Numbered from the stretch's first letter, positions 1 to 9,193 are shown. The stretch: 24,856 bases of DNA from Roseiarcus sp050013275 (GCA_050013275.1 JBEKFO010000012.1:1-24856), one strand, 5' to 3'. The notes: generated by a model from the letters alone, not told the origin. Numbers and translations are program-made.

Positions 1-2
1 GC

Positions 3-104
3 AAAAAAGCCAAAGTCGCCATTGCCGCGATCATGCGGAAGCTCGTCGTCCTCGCCAACGTCCTCATCAAAGAGGATCGCCCCTGGCGGCCAATCCATGC
101 TTGA
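3..104 (+). CDS. IS110/IS1111-family transposase, C-terminal end (partial)
   Basis: An open frame enters from the left edge and stops at TGA 102-104, giving 33 visible residues. They include IAAIMRKLVVLANVLIKED and end in a WRP motif. The basic, Leu/Val-rich 'MRKLVVLAN..LI..DRPW' ending is the usual tail of IS110-group transposases (DEDD-type N-terminal nuclease with a C-terminal Transposase_20 domain). Only the tail is visible, so it cannot be said whether the element is complete or a remnant. IS110-group elements often lack clear terminal inverted repeats, and none could be marked. It points toward the 3' end of ftsH. The identification rests on 33 residues. Confidence 0.7.
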   Translation, partial: KKAKVAIAAIMRKLVVLANVLIKEDRPWRPIHA

Positions 105-146
105 CTTCCAACACAGATGCTCATCCGGCCGCGCTTCGCGCGTCCG

Positions 147-168
147 CCTTCCCCCGTAAGGGTAAAGG
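147..168. terminator. Hairpin downstream of ftsH, possible terminator
   Basis: The arms CCTTCCCCC (147-155) and GGGTAAAGG (160-168) face each other across a GTAA loop. They pair over nine positions with one mismatch and one wobble. A second small hairpin (CGCGC-TTC-GCGCG, 130-142) lies beside it. The site is about 20 bp past the ftsH stop, where a transcription end is expected. It has no clean T-tract on the minus strand, so it may instead be a palindromic intergenic repeat unit. Confidence 0.35.
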
Positions 169-188
169 ACCGGGGAGAGCGGCCCCGC

Positions 189-2111
<1,923 letters not shown>

Positions 2112-2176
2112 CGCGTTCCCATCGACGGCGGCGCGACTGGAGAGTTCCAAGTCCGCCCCGACCGTCCCAAGCCGTC

Positions 2177-2204
2177 ATTTAAGCGCGCCAAGGGCACTTG
2201 CCAA
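2177..2204 (-). promoter_or_regulatory. Candidate sigma70-type promoter of ftsH
   Basis: On the minus strand TTGGCA (2204-2199) is followed after 16 bp by TTAAAT (2182-2177). This would give a leader of about 60 nt before the ftsH ATG at 2111. The -35 half overlaps the inverted repeat at 2195-2207. A heat-shock sigma-32 promoter, common for ftsH, could also use the CTTG in this stretch. Prediction only. Confidence 0.35.
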
Positions 2205-2207
2205 GTG
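2195..2207. promoter_or_regulatory. Inverted repeat CACTTG-C-CAAGTG, possible operator
   Basis: Two exact 6-bp arms flank a single C. Outside them GGG (2192-2194) and CCC (2210-2212) could extend the symmetry with an offset. It overlaps the candidate ftsH -35 element, a position where a dimeric regulator could act. No known regulator site was recognised. Confidence 0.35.
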
Positions 2208-2400
2208 AACCCAAAGACTCTGAAGGTTCAATGAAGACCGCGAAAAGCGGCTTTCTCGCGGCCGAGCCGACCCGCGCCCAGGTCGCCGCCCGGGTTGCCG
2301 GGCCGCCGGCGATCCATTTCGGGCCTGTGGATCATGCTCGGCAACCGCAATCGCCGGTTTCGCCGTCAGGCCTCACGAACAAATAAAAGCGCGGCGAGCG

Positions 2401-2429
2401 GGAATATTCCGCCGGGGCCGCGAGTCTTC
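2401..2429 (+). promoter_or_regulatory. Candidate ECF-type promoter of the 2467-5104 operon
   Basis: GGAATA (2401-2406) is followed after 17 bp by GTCTTC (2424-2429). This resembles the general ECF pattern of a GGAA-type -35 and a GTC-type -10. Transcription would begin near 2437, about 30 nt before the ATG at 2467. Many ECF operons are autoregulated, so this is a reasonable target for the sigma factor encoded in the same operon. The match is loose. Confidence 0.3.
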
Positions 2430-2466
2430 TCTTCGATCGGCGCGAGGCCGAGCGAGGAGAACCGCC

Positions 2467-3396
2467 ATGGCGCACGAAGACGAAAACGGCATCGATCGCC
2501 GCCACGCGCTCGAATGCATGATCTGGGCCGGGACGGGCGTCCTGTGGACGGTCGCCGGCGGCGTGCCGAAATCCAGCCTCCTGGGATCGGCGCAGGCCGC
2601 CGAGACGGGTTTCCGTTTCCTGCAGATTTCCGACAGTCACGTTGGGTTTGACAAGCCGGCCAACCCGAATGCGCTCGGCACTTTGCAGGAGGCGATCGAC
2701 AAGGTCGTCGCAATGCCCGTCAAACCCGCCTTCATGATCCATACCGGCGACATCACCCATCTGTCCAAACCCAAGCAGTTCGACGACGCCGATCAAGCGA
2801 TCGGCCGGGCCAGGCTCGAGGTCCATTACGTGCCGGGCGAGCACGACGTCATCGATGAGACGCAGGGCAAGGCCTATCTCGATCGCTACGGCCAGAACGC
2901 CAAGGGCGCCGGCTGGTACGCGTTCGATCAGGCGGGAGTCCACTTCATCGGCCTCGTCAACGTCGTCGATCTCAAGGCCGGCGGCATGGGCAATCTCGGA
3001 GCCGAGCAACTCGCCTGGCTCGCCGACGACCTTGCCGGCAAGAGCGCATCGACGCCGATCGTAGTGTTCGCGCATATCCCGCTCTGGACGATCGCGCCCG
3101 AATGGGGCTGGGGCACCGAGGATTCGGCCCAGGCGCTGGCGCTGCTCGCCCGCTTCGGTTCGGTCACCGTGCTGAACGGGCATATCCATCAGCTGATGCA
3201 GAAAGTGGAAGGCAATGTCGCCTTTTACACCGCGCGCTCGACCGCCTTCCCGCAGCCTGCGCCAGGCACGGCCCCCGCTCCCGGGCCCATGCTCGTTCCT
3301 GCAGGCGATCTGCGCAAGCTGCTCGGCGTGAGGACGGTCGTTTTCCAGCAGGGCGTCAAAGAACTCGCCGTCACCGACGTTTCGCTCGCGCAATGA
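2467..3396 (+). CDS. Exported metallophosphoesterase (calcineurin-like), GEHD variant
   Basis: A 309-residue phosphoesterase likely exported by the Tat route: twin Arg at 11-12, hydrophobic stretch to about 30, and AQAA at 42-45 as a possible cleavage site. The metal-site motifs appear in family order: DSH (D56, H58), GD (G94-D95), GEHD (124-127), H203 and GHIH (238-241). The third motif normally reads GNH[D/E]; here Glu replaces the metal-ligand Asn. The substrate is not predictable. The start at 2467 has AGGAGA eight bases upstream. It is first in a tight operon (12 bp to the cupredoxin gene, then the ECF sigma and anti-sigma genes), so it probably acts in the periplasm in the response this sigma factor controls. 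Family assignment is firm, enzymatic role is not. Confidence 0.9.
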   Translation: MAHEDENGIDRRHALECMIWAGTGVLWTVAGGVPKSSLLGSAQAAETGFRFLQISDSHVGFDKPANPNALGTLQEAIDKVVAMPVKPAFMIHTGDITHLSKPKQFDDADQAIGRARLEVHYVPGEHDVIDETQGKAYLDRYGQNAKGAGWYAFDQAGVHFIGLVNVVDLKAGGMGNLGAEQLAWLADDLAGKSASTPIVVFAHIPLWTIAPEWGWGTEDSAQALALLARFGSVTVLNGHIHQLMQKVEGNVAFYTARSTAFPQPAPGTAPAPGPMLVPAGDLRKLLGVRTVVFQQGVKELAVTDVSLAQ

Positions 3397-3407
3397 GAGG
3401 GTAAGCC

Positions 3408-3746
3408 ATGATCGCCAGTCTCGCTCGACGCGCCGCTCCGCTCGCCCCGGCCGCGGCGCTCGGTTTGCTCGCGCAGGCCTATCTTGCCTTTGCCGAAGGC
3501 GCGAAGGTCGGCATCGACAATTTCGCATTCACGCCGGACGTGGTGACGGTCAAGTCTGGGACGACCGTCGTTTTCGAAAATCACGACGACATCCCGCATC
3601 TCGTCGTCGCGGCGGATGGAAAATACCGTTCCAAGGCGCTGGACACGAACGATCAGTTCAGCGTCACCTTCGACAAGCCCGGCGAATATGCTTATTTTTG
3701 CGGTCTGCACCCGTATATGAAAGGCAAGATCATCGTCGCTCCATGA
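3408..3746 (+). CDS. Periplasmic cupredoxin (amicyanin/plastocyanin-like)
   Basis: A 112-residue small blue-copper-type protein. A signal peptide covers about residues 1-29 (basic start, Ala/Leu-rich core, then AFAEGAK). The mature part has the cupredoxin beta-sandwich pattern with type-1 copper ligands H64 (IPHLVV), C98, H101 and M104 in YFCGLHPYMKG. It probably carries electrons or binds copper in the periplasm; the partner is unknown. The ATG at 3408 follows GAGAGGG. It lies 12 bp after the phosphoesterase gene and 15 bp before the ECF sigma gene, so co-transcription is very likely. A link to copper or oxidative stress is inferred from context. Confidence 0.93.
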   Translation: MIASLARRAAPLAPAAALGLLAQAYLAFAEGAKVGIDNFAFTPDVVTVKSGTTVVFENHDDIPHLVVAADGKYRSKALDTNDQFSVTFDKPGEYAYFCGLHPYMKGKIIVAP

Positions 3747-3761
3747 ACCTCGGGGGGAGCC

Positions 3762-4292
3762 GTGACGAGTGAAATGGCCCATAGGCGTTTCGCCGAGCTG
3801 GTGCTGCCGCACCTCGACGACGCCTATGGGCTGGCCCGCTGGCTCACGGGCAGCGGAACCGACGCCGAGGATGTCGTGCAGGACGCTTGCATGCGGGCTT
3901 TGGCTTCGCTCGAATCCGCAACGATCGAGCGGCCGCGCGCGTGGCTGCTGACGATCGTGCGCAACGCGGCGTTTACCTGGCTCGCCAAGAACCGGCCGAA
4001 GGCCGTCCTGCTGACGGACGACGCTCAACTTCTGGAGGCGGCGGCCGCCAAGTCGCCGGGCGGCGCGGCCGATCCAGAAGAAGCGCTGATCGCCGCGGCC
4101 GACGCGGCGGCGCTGGAATCGGCGATTCAGGCGCTTCCGCATTTGTTCCGGGAGGTCGTCGTGATGCGCGACATCAACGGCCTGAGCTACCGCGACATCG
4201 CCGCCGCGGTCGGGGCGCCAGTCGGCACGGTGATGTCAAGACTAGGACGCGGGCGAGCGTTGTTGATCGAAAGGCTCGGGGGCTCGAGATGA
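3762..4292 (+). CDS. ECF-family RNA polymerase sigma factor
   Basis: A 176-residue protein with only sigma region 2 (about 10-78, including DAEDVVQDACMRAL and RPRAWLLTIVRNAAF) and region 4 (about 120-172, including LPHLFREVVVMRDINGLSYR and a helix-turn-helix GAPVGTVMSRLGRGR). This is the layout of extracytoplasmic-function sigma factors. The GTG start at 3762 has a strong GGGGGGAG just upstream, though only 2 bases separate them. ATG 3774 is the alternative, with a 14-base gap. The stop overlaps the anti-sigma start (ATGA, 4289-4292), which indicates translational coupling. It probably directs transcription of its own operon when released by the anti-sigma factor. Confidence 0.95.
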   Translation: MTSEMAHRRFAELVLPHLDDAYGLARWLTGSGTDAEDVVQDACMRALASLESATIERPRAWLLTIVRNAAFTWLAKNRPKAVLLTDDAQLLEAAAAKSPGGAADPEEALIAAADAAALESAIQALPHLFREVVVMRDINGLSYRDIAAAVGAPVGTVMSRLGRGRALLIERLGGSR

Positions 4293-5104
4293 CCGACCCG
4301 CAAGGCGCCGATCGCGCGCTCCTCCTCCAGGCCGCCCTCGACGGCGAACTCGACGCCGCCGGCATGATCGAAGTCGAGGCGCGGCTCGCGGCCGATCCGG
4401 CGCTTGCAGCCGAGTATGCGCGCCTCGTCGCCCTGCGCGACGCGATCCGCGCGCGCGCGCCGCGCCCCAAAGCGCCCGACGCTTTGCACGCTCGCGTCAT
4501 CGTGATGGCCCATCCCGCCGACCGGAAGCCTACCGCCGCCGCGCCCTATCGCCCGGTCTGGGGCAACGCCGGCTATCGCGCGCTCGCCGCTTCGTTGGCG
4601 CTGGGGATCGCAGTGGGCGCAGGCGTCTACGCCGCTTTCGCGCCGGCGCCCGGCGGCGACAAAGTCGAACGCGCTGTCGTCGCCGGATACATTCGCGGCC
4701 GCCTCGCTGGTCAGCCCGTCGACGTCGCGACGTCGGATCGGCACGCGGTCAAGCCCTGGCTGGCGGGCAAGGTCGCCGGCGCGACGACGGTCGTCGATCT
4801 CCAGGCGGACGGGTTTTCTCTGGTGGGCGGACGGGTCGACGTCATCGGGACCGTCCCGGTCGCAACGCTCATTTATCAGCGCCGCGAGCATCAGATCGCG
4901 TTGAGCGAATTGCCCGCTGCGCCGGACGCCGCTTCGAGCGAGCCGCGACGCGTGACGCGCGACGGCTACGCGCTGCTCGAATGGTCCGACGCAGGTCGCC
5001 GCTATGTCGCCGTGTCCGACCTACCCGCGCCCGAACTCGACGCTTTCGCCGCCGCATTTCGCCGCGCCGCCGCCGCCGAGCGCGAAGAGCCGCCGAAACC
5101 ATGA
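4289..5104 (+). CDS. Membrane anti-sigma factor for the upstream ECF sigma
   Basis: A 271-residue protein. An N-terminal Ala/Leu/Glu-rich cytoplasmic helical part (about 1-75, beginning LLLQAALDGELDAAG) fits the sigma-binding anti-sigma domain. One transmembrane helix spans about 96-119. A periplasmic domain follows, with a conserved-looking segment around 148-163 (SDRHAVKPWLAGK) and a beta-rich part around 168-206. The protein contains no cysteine, so a thiol switch or a Cys zinc site of the ZAS type is excluded. The ATG overlaps the sigma stop codon. It should hold the sigma factor at the membrane until an envelope signal arrives; the signal is unknown. The Pro-rich C-terminus ends 40 bp before the convergent permease gene. 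Confidence 0.9.
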   Translation: MTDPQGADRALLLQAALDGELDAAGMIEVEARLAADPALAAEYARLVALRDAIRARAPRPKAPDALHARVIVMAHPADRKPTAAAPYRPVWGNAGYRALAASLALGIAVGAGVYAAFAPAPGGDKVERAVVAGYIRGRLAGQPVDVATSDRHAVKPWLAGKVAGATTVVDLQADGFSLVGGRVDVIGTVPVATLIYQRREHQIALSELPAAPDAASSEPRRVTRDGYALLEWSDAGRRYVAVSDLPAPELDAFAAAFRRAAAAEREEPPKP

Positions 5105-5127
5105 ACCTAGCGCGGTTTCACCTGAGG

Positions 5128-5144
5128 CGACGAGCGGCTCGTCG
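5128..5144. terminator. Hairpin between convergent genes, possible bidirectional terminator
   Basis: CGACGAG (5128-5134) and CTCGTCG (5138-5144) form a perfect 7-bp stem with a CGG loop. It fills the 40-bp gap between the anti-sigma stop (5104) and the convergent permease stop (5145). No T-tract follows on either strand, so termination is inferred from position and stem only. Confidence 0.4.
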
Positions 5145-7715
5145 TCACAGCTCGCGCAGGAATGCGGCTGGCTTCTGCCCAAGGATGCGCCAGGCGCCGA
5201 TCATGCCCAGAGCGACGGTCAGCGCAAGCCCGGCCGCGGCCGCGGCGAACGCCGGCGCCGGGGCGAATACGAAATCGAGCCCCATGACGCGGGCGACAAT
5301 GACATAGGCGGCGAGCGTTCCCGCGGCGACGCCGAACGCCGCGGTCGCCGCGCCGAGCAGCGCATATTCGATCAGGAACGTCGCCGCGAGGCGCCCGCGG
5401 GTCGCCCCCAAGATCTTCAAGATTACAGCGTCGAGGATGCGGGCGCGCCGATTGGCGGCGAGCGCGCCGGCGAGCACCAGCACCGCGGACGTCAGCGCGA
5501 TCCCCGACGCCGAGCGGATCGCCAGCGCCAGTTTGGCGGTCAGCGCCTCGATGGCTTCCAGCGCGTCGCGCACCCTTACCGCCGCTATGGAAGGAAAGTC
5601 GCGCGCGGCGGCCTTCATCAGCGCGCCTTCGTCCGCCCCGTTCGGCAGCGCGGCGGTGACGAGCACCGTATAGGGCGCGCCTTTGAAGGCGCCGGGAGTG
5701 AAGACGAAGACGAAATTGATGCCGAAGCTTCGCCAGTTAACCTTGCGCAAGTTGTAAATCGTCGCCGTGATCTCGCGGCCGAGCACGTTGAGCGTGATCG
5801 TATCGCCGATCTTGACGCCGAGCCCTTCGGCGACGCCCGTTTCGAGCGAAACCAGCGGCGGCCCGGAATAGTCGGCGGGCCACCATCGGCCGGCGACGAC
5901 TTTAGACCCTTCGGGCGGCGCGTCGGCGAAGGTGACGCCGCGATCGCCTTCGAGGACCCAGGCGACGCCTTCCTTGGCCTTGAAGCTCGCCGCCGGGACG
6001 TCGCCGATCCTGACGACGCGCCCGCGCATCATCGGCGCCTCGACGATTCTCGCCTGCGGCGCCTCGAGGCCGAGGAAGCCACGGAACGCGGCGATGTCGG
6101 CGCTGCGCACGTCGAGAAAGTAGAAGCTCGGCGTTTCCCCAGGCGTCGCGCGCCGCAACTCGCCGCGCAGGTTGGAGTCGACCAGGGTCAGCGCGACCAG
6201 CACCGCTAGGCCGAGCCCGAGCGACAGCACTACCGAAGGCGTCAGCGCCCCGGGCCGATGAAGATTGGCGATCGCCATCCGCCAGGCGACCGAACGCGCG
6301 CGCGGCGCGCGGCGCGCCAGCGCCATCGCGCCGGCCGCGACGAGCCGCAGCGCGAGAAGCGCGAGCGTCGTCGCGACGACGACGACGATGGCGACGGTGC
6401 GTTGGGGACCGGCGAGGATCGCGACCGCTGCGAGCGTCGCGCCGCCGAGCGCCGTGGCGCCAAGGTAGCGAAGGCGCGGCGGGGCGGCGCGGGTCTCGAC
6501 GAGATTGCGGAACAGCTGGGAGACTGGAACGTCATGGGCGCGCCCCAGCGGCGCGATGGCGAAGACGAACGCCGTCAGCACGCCGTAGAGCGCGCCGAGC
6601 GCGATTTCGCCGGGGTAGACCGCCGGCGCCAGCGGCAGCGGCAGCACCGGGGCGAACAGCGCCGCGACGGCGAAGGGCGTCGCCGCCCCGATCGCCAATC
6701 CCGCGACGACGCCGATCAGGGCGACGACGAGAAACTCGATCAGCGCCAGCGCGACGACCGCGCCGCCGCTCGCCCCCAACGCCTTGAGGATCGCCAGGCT
6801 TGCGCGCTTGCGCTCGACGAAGCCTTGCGCGGCGTTGGCGACGCCGACGCCGCCGACGACCAGCGAGATCAGGCCGACGAGCGCGAGGAACTCGCCGAAA
6901 CGATCGAGGTCGCGCGAGAATTCCGGGGAGACGTTCGATCGCGTTCGCGTCTCCCATCCCGCCTCAGGGAACGCCGCCTTCGCTTCGTCGACGAACGCCA
7001 CGACGGCGGCCTCGTTCGGCGGCGCGCCGCCGGCGCTCAGGAGCACGCGCGTCGTCCAGCGGACGAGCGAGCCCGGCTGAACGAGGCCGCTCGCGGCGAG
7101 CGCGTCCTGCGAAATCAGCACGCGCGGGCCGAGGCCGACGCCGGTCGCGAGCCGATCCGGCTCGGAGACGAGCTCGGCGCGAACTTCAAAGTGGGCGGCG
7201 CCGAGGTCGAAGGCGTCGCCGATCTTGAGACCCAGCCGGTCGAGCAGCGTCGACTCGACCGCGGCGCCGAAGCGATCCTCGCGTTTCGCGAGCGCCGCGT
7301 TCGGCGCCATCGCGGGCTCGAAAACCGCCTGACCGATCCGCGGCCAGTCTTGGTCCACCGCCTTGAGTTCGACGAGCGCCGCTTCGCCCGCCTCGTTGCG
7401 CGCCATCGCGCGCATGGTGGCGATGGTCGAGAGCGCGCCGCGACTTTGCAGGAACGCGCGCTCCTCGGAAGAGAGCTGACGGTGGATCAGCGAAAACGAG
7501 GCGTCGCCGCCGAGAATCGTTCGCCCGTCGCGCGCCATTCCGTCTTGAAGCGCGCACGCGAGCGAATTGACCGCGACGATCGCGGCGACGCCGAGCGCGA
7601 TGCAGACGAGGAAGATGCGCAGCCCAGCGAGCCCGCCGCGCAAATCGCGAAACGCGAGGCGCGCGAGCACGAAGCGCGCGAGGCGCCGCGACGGCGCAGC
7701 GGCTGGCTCGCTCAT
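5145..7715 (-). CDS. FtsX-family ABC transporter permease (YbbP-like)
   Basis: An 856-residue polytopic membrane protein with two FtsX/MacB-type permease domains. The first transmembrane helix (about 30-52, FLVCIALGVAAIVAVNSL) is followed by a large periplasmic loop, and a four-helix cluster sits near the middle. A second periplasmic domain and a final group of three helices precede the C-terminus ILGQKPAAFLREL. The size and organisation match the YbbP/COG3127 family, usually paired with a LolD-like ATPase and often next to tesA. The start MSEPAAAP at 7715 was chosen because it overlaps the ATPase stop by 4 bp (ATGA). The frame extends to 7775, inside the ATPase gene. The substrate is unknown; the family is suspected of moving lipids or lipoproteins. 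Confidence 0.93.
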   Translation of the reverse strand: MSEPAAAPSRRLARFVLARLAFRDLRGGLAGLRIFLVCIALGVAAIVAVNSLACALQDGMARDGRTILGGDASFSLIHRQLSSEERAFLQSRGALSTIATMRAMARNEAGEAALVELKAVDQDWPRIGQAVFEPAMAPNAALAKREDRFGAAVESTLLDRLGLKIGDAFDLGAAHFEVRAELVSEPDRLATGVGLGPRVLISQDALAASGLVQPGSLVRWTTRVLLSAGGAPPNEAAVVAFVDEAKAAFPEAGWETRTRSNVSPEFSRDLDRFGEFLALVGLISLVVGGVGVANAAQGFVERKRASLAILKALGASGGAVVALALIEFLVVALIGVVAGLAIGAATPFAVAALFAPVLPLPLAPAVYPGEIALGALYGVLTAFVFAIAPLGRAHDVPVSQLFRNLVETRAAPPRLRYLGATALGGATLAAVAILAGPQRTVAIVVVVATTLALLALRLVAAGAMALARRAPRARSVAWRMAIANLHRPGALTPSVVLSLGLGLAVLVALTLVDSNLRGELRRATPGETPSFYFLDVRSADIAAFRGFLGLEAPQARIVEAPMMRGRVVRIGDVPAASFKAKEGVAWVLEGDRGVTFADAPPEGSKVVAGRWWPADYSGPPLVSLETGVAEGLGVKIGDTITLNVLGREITATIYNLRKVNWRSFGINFVFVFTPGAFKGAPYTVLVTAALPNGADEGALMKAAARDFPSIAAVRVRDALEAIEALTAKLALAIRSASGIALTSAVLVLAGALAANRRARILDAVILKILGATRGRLAATFLIEYALLGAATAAFGVAAGTLAAYVIVARVMGLDFVFAPAPAFAAAAAGLALTVALGMIGAWRILGQKPAAFLREL

Positions 7716-8401
7716 GCGAGCGCCGGGGCGAGCGCTTCGAGGACGCCCGAACGCATGCGCAACGTGCGATCGCAACGCGCGGCGAGCGCGGGATCGTGGG
7801 TGACCAGCGCAAGCGTGGCGCCGCGGCGCGAGGAGGCGTCGAACAGGAGATCGATGATCGCGCGCCCGGTCGCTTCGTCGAGATTGCCCGTCGGCTCGTC
7901 GGCGATCAGCAGCGAGGGGCGCGGCGCCAAGGCCCGCGCCAGCGCGACGCGCTGCTGCTCGCCGCCGGAAAGCTGGGCGGGATAATGGCCATGCCGCTCG
8001 GCGAGTCCGACCAGCGCCAATTCCTTCGCGGCGCGCGCGAAGGCGTCTGGGGCGCCGGCGAGCTCCAGCGGCGCGGCGACGTTCTCGAGCGCGGTCATGG
8101 TCGGGATGAGATGAAAGGACTGGAAGACGATGCCGATCCGCGCGCCGCGAAATCGCGCCAGCGCGTCCTCGCCCATCGCGTGGATGGCGACGCCGTCGAC
8201 GACGATCTCGCCGCTGTCGGGCCGCTCCAAGCCAGCCATGGTCATCAGCAGCGTCGATTTGCCGGAGCCGGACGGGCCGATCAGGCCGACCGCCTCGCCC
8301 TTGTCGATTGTCAGATTGACCTTGCGCAATATATGCACCCTGGCCGCGCCGTCGCCGAGACTGAGGTCGACGTCGCGCATTTCGATCGCAGGATTCGCCA
8401 T
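7712..8401 (-). CDS. ABC transporter ATP-binding protein (YbbA/LolD-like)
   Basis: A 229-residue ATPase that powers the overlapping permease. Visible motifs are Walker A GPSGSGKS (42-49), Q-loop VFQ (Q94), signature LSGGEQQR (144-151), Walker B LLIADEPTGNLDE (164-176) and the H-loop LVTHD near the C-terminus. Small size and GNLDE are typical of the LolD/MacB ATPase branch. The ATG at 8401 (MANPAIEMRDVDLSL) matches family N-termini; a longer frame to 8524 runs through the tesA signal-peptide region and is rejected. The start is separated by one base from the proposed tesA GTG on the other strand, so each gene must take its promoter from inside the other. Confidence 0.95.
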   Translation of the reverse strand: MANPAIEMRDVDLSLGDGAARVHILRKVNLTIDKGEAVGLIGPSGSGKSTLLMTMAGLERPDSGEIVVDGVAIHAMGEDALARFRGARIGIVFQSFHLIPTMTALENVAAPLELAGAPDAFARAAKELALVGLAERHGHYPAQLSGGEQQRVALARALAPRPSLLIADEPTGNLDEATGRAIIDLLFDASSRRGATLALVTHDPALAARCDRTLRMRSGVLEALAPALA

Positions 8402-8402
8402 C

Positions 8403-9080
8403 GTGAAGAGATTCCTTCGGCCAGAGAACGCCTCATATGGGCATTTGCGCGTCCGCGTCCAGGTTTTTGCCCTGGCGCTTGCGGCAGGGCTGAGCCTCGC
8501 CGCGGCGCCGGTCGAGGCGCGCATGCTGCATGTCGTCGCTCTCGGCGACAGCCTGACCGCCGGCTACGGGCTGCCGCCGGGCGAGGCGTTTCCCGATGTC
8601 CTCCAGCGCGCCCTCAAGGCGCACGGCTGGGACGTCGAGGTCGCCAACGCCGGCGTCTCCGGCGAGACCGCCGCCGACGGGCTGGCGCGTTACGATTGGA
8701 GCGTGCCCGCCGGCACGGACGCGCTGATCGTCGAACTCGGCGCCAACGACATGTTGCGCGGCATGGACCCGACCGCCGCCGAGGCGGCGCTGGCGCAAAT
8801 CCTCGACAAAGCGCGCGCCGCCCATGTCGCGACGCTGCTGGCGGGCATGCGCGCGCCGGCCAATCTCGGCCCCGACTATCAAAAGCGCTTCGACGCGATC
8901 TATCCCGATCTCGCCAAGAATTACGGCGTCGCGCTCTACCCCTTCTTTCTCGACGGCGTGGCGGGCGACCCCACGCTCAATCAGAAGGACGGATTGCACC
9001 CGACGCGCGCAGGCATGGAGAAGATCGTCGCCGCGATCCTGCCGTCGGTCGAAGGCGTGTTGGCCGAGGTCAAGCCGTAG
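8403..9080 (+). CDS. tesA: GDSL-type esterase / lysophospholipase L1 (TesA)
   Basis: A 225-residue SGNH hydrolase acting on acyl esters and thioesters, probably in the periplasm. The blocks are present in order: GDSLTAGYG with nucleophile S50, NAGVSGETAADG (82-93), GANDMLRG with N115, and DGLHPTRAG with D196 and H199. An export signal runs to about residue 39 (FALALAAGLSLAAAPVEA). GTG 8403 was chosen because AGGA lies 9-12 bases upstream. TTG 8445, just before the hydrophobic stretch, is an alternative and would give a more compact signal peptide. Divergence from a YbbA/YbbP-type ABC pair is conserved with E. coli, suggesting a shared lipid-related task. Confidence 0.93.
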   Translation: MKRFLRPENASYGHLRVRVQVFALALAAGLSLAAAPVEARMLHVVALGDSLTAGYGLPPGEAFPDVLQRALKAHGWDVEVANAGVSGETAADGLARYDWSVPAGTDALIVELGANDMLRGMDPTAAEAALAQILDKARAAHVATLLAGMRAPANLGPDYQKRFDAIYPDLAKNYGVALYPFFLDGVAGDPTLNQKDGLHPTRAGMEKIVAAILPSVEGVLAEVKP

Positions 9081-9193
9081 CGCGCGCAAAAATCCTGCGC
9101 CGCCGCCGATTTTCCGTGTGCGCCGCTCGCGCGCGCCGCTCTTGCGCGCCGGCCAGGCTTTGCCTTAGCAACGCCGGGCGGGGCGTCCGCGCA

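Larger units (their letters stand above)
2112..2466. other. Divergent intergenic region ftsH / metallophosphoesterase operon
   Basis: This is the only gene-free stretch over 300 bp (355 bp). No reading frame in it resembles a known protein. It holds a perfect 6-bp inverted repeat with a one-base centre (2195-2207), a sigma70-like candidate promoter facing ftsH (2177-2204), the palindrome GGAATATTCC (2401-2410), which begins an ECF-like candidate promoter facing the plus operon, and a clear ribosome-binding site AGGAGA at about 2455-2460. The middle part (about 2220-2400) shows nothing I can interpret. Confidence 0.6.

Noticed and set aside
3225..4142. Minus-strand frame over the cupredoxin and sigma genes
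   Set aside because: It covers well-supported genes on the other strand and shows no motif or ribosome-binding site.
5004..7985. Long plus-strand frames (5004-6209, 6258-7985) across the permease gene
   Set aside because: They are opposite a permease with clear helices and an overlapping ATPase partner. The plus frames are Arg/Asp-rich with no domain.
8405..8524. N-terminal extension of the ABC ATPase to 8524
   Set aside because: The extra 41 residues lie over the tesA signal-peptide region and do not resemble ATPase N-termini; ATG 8401 fits the family.
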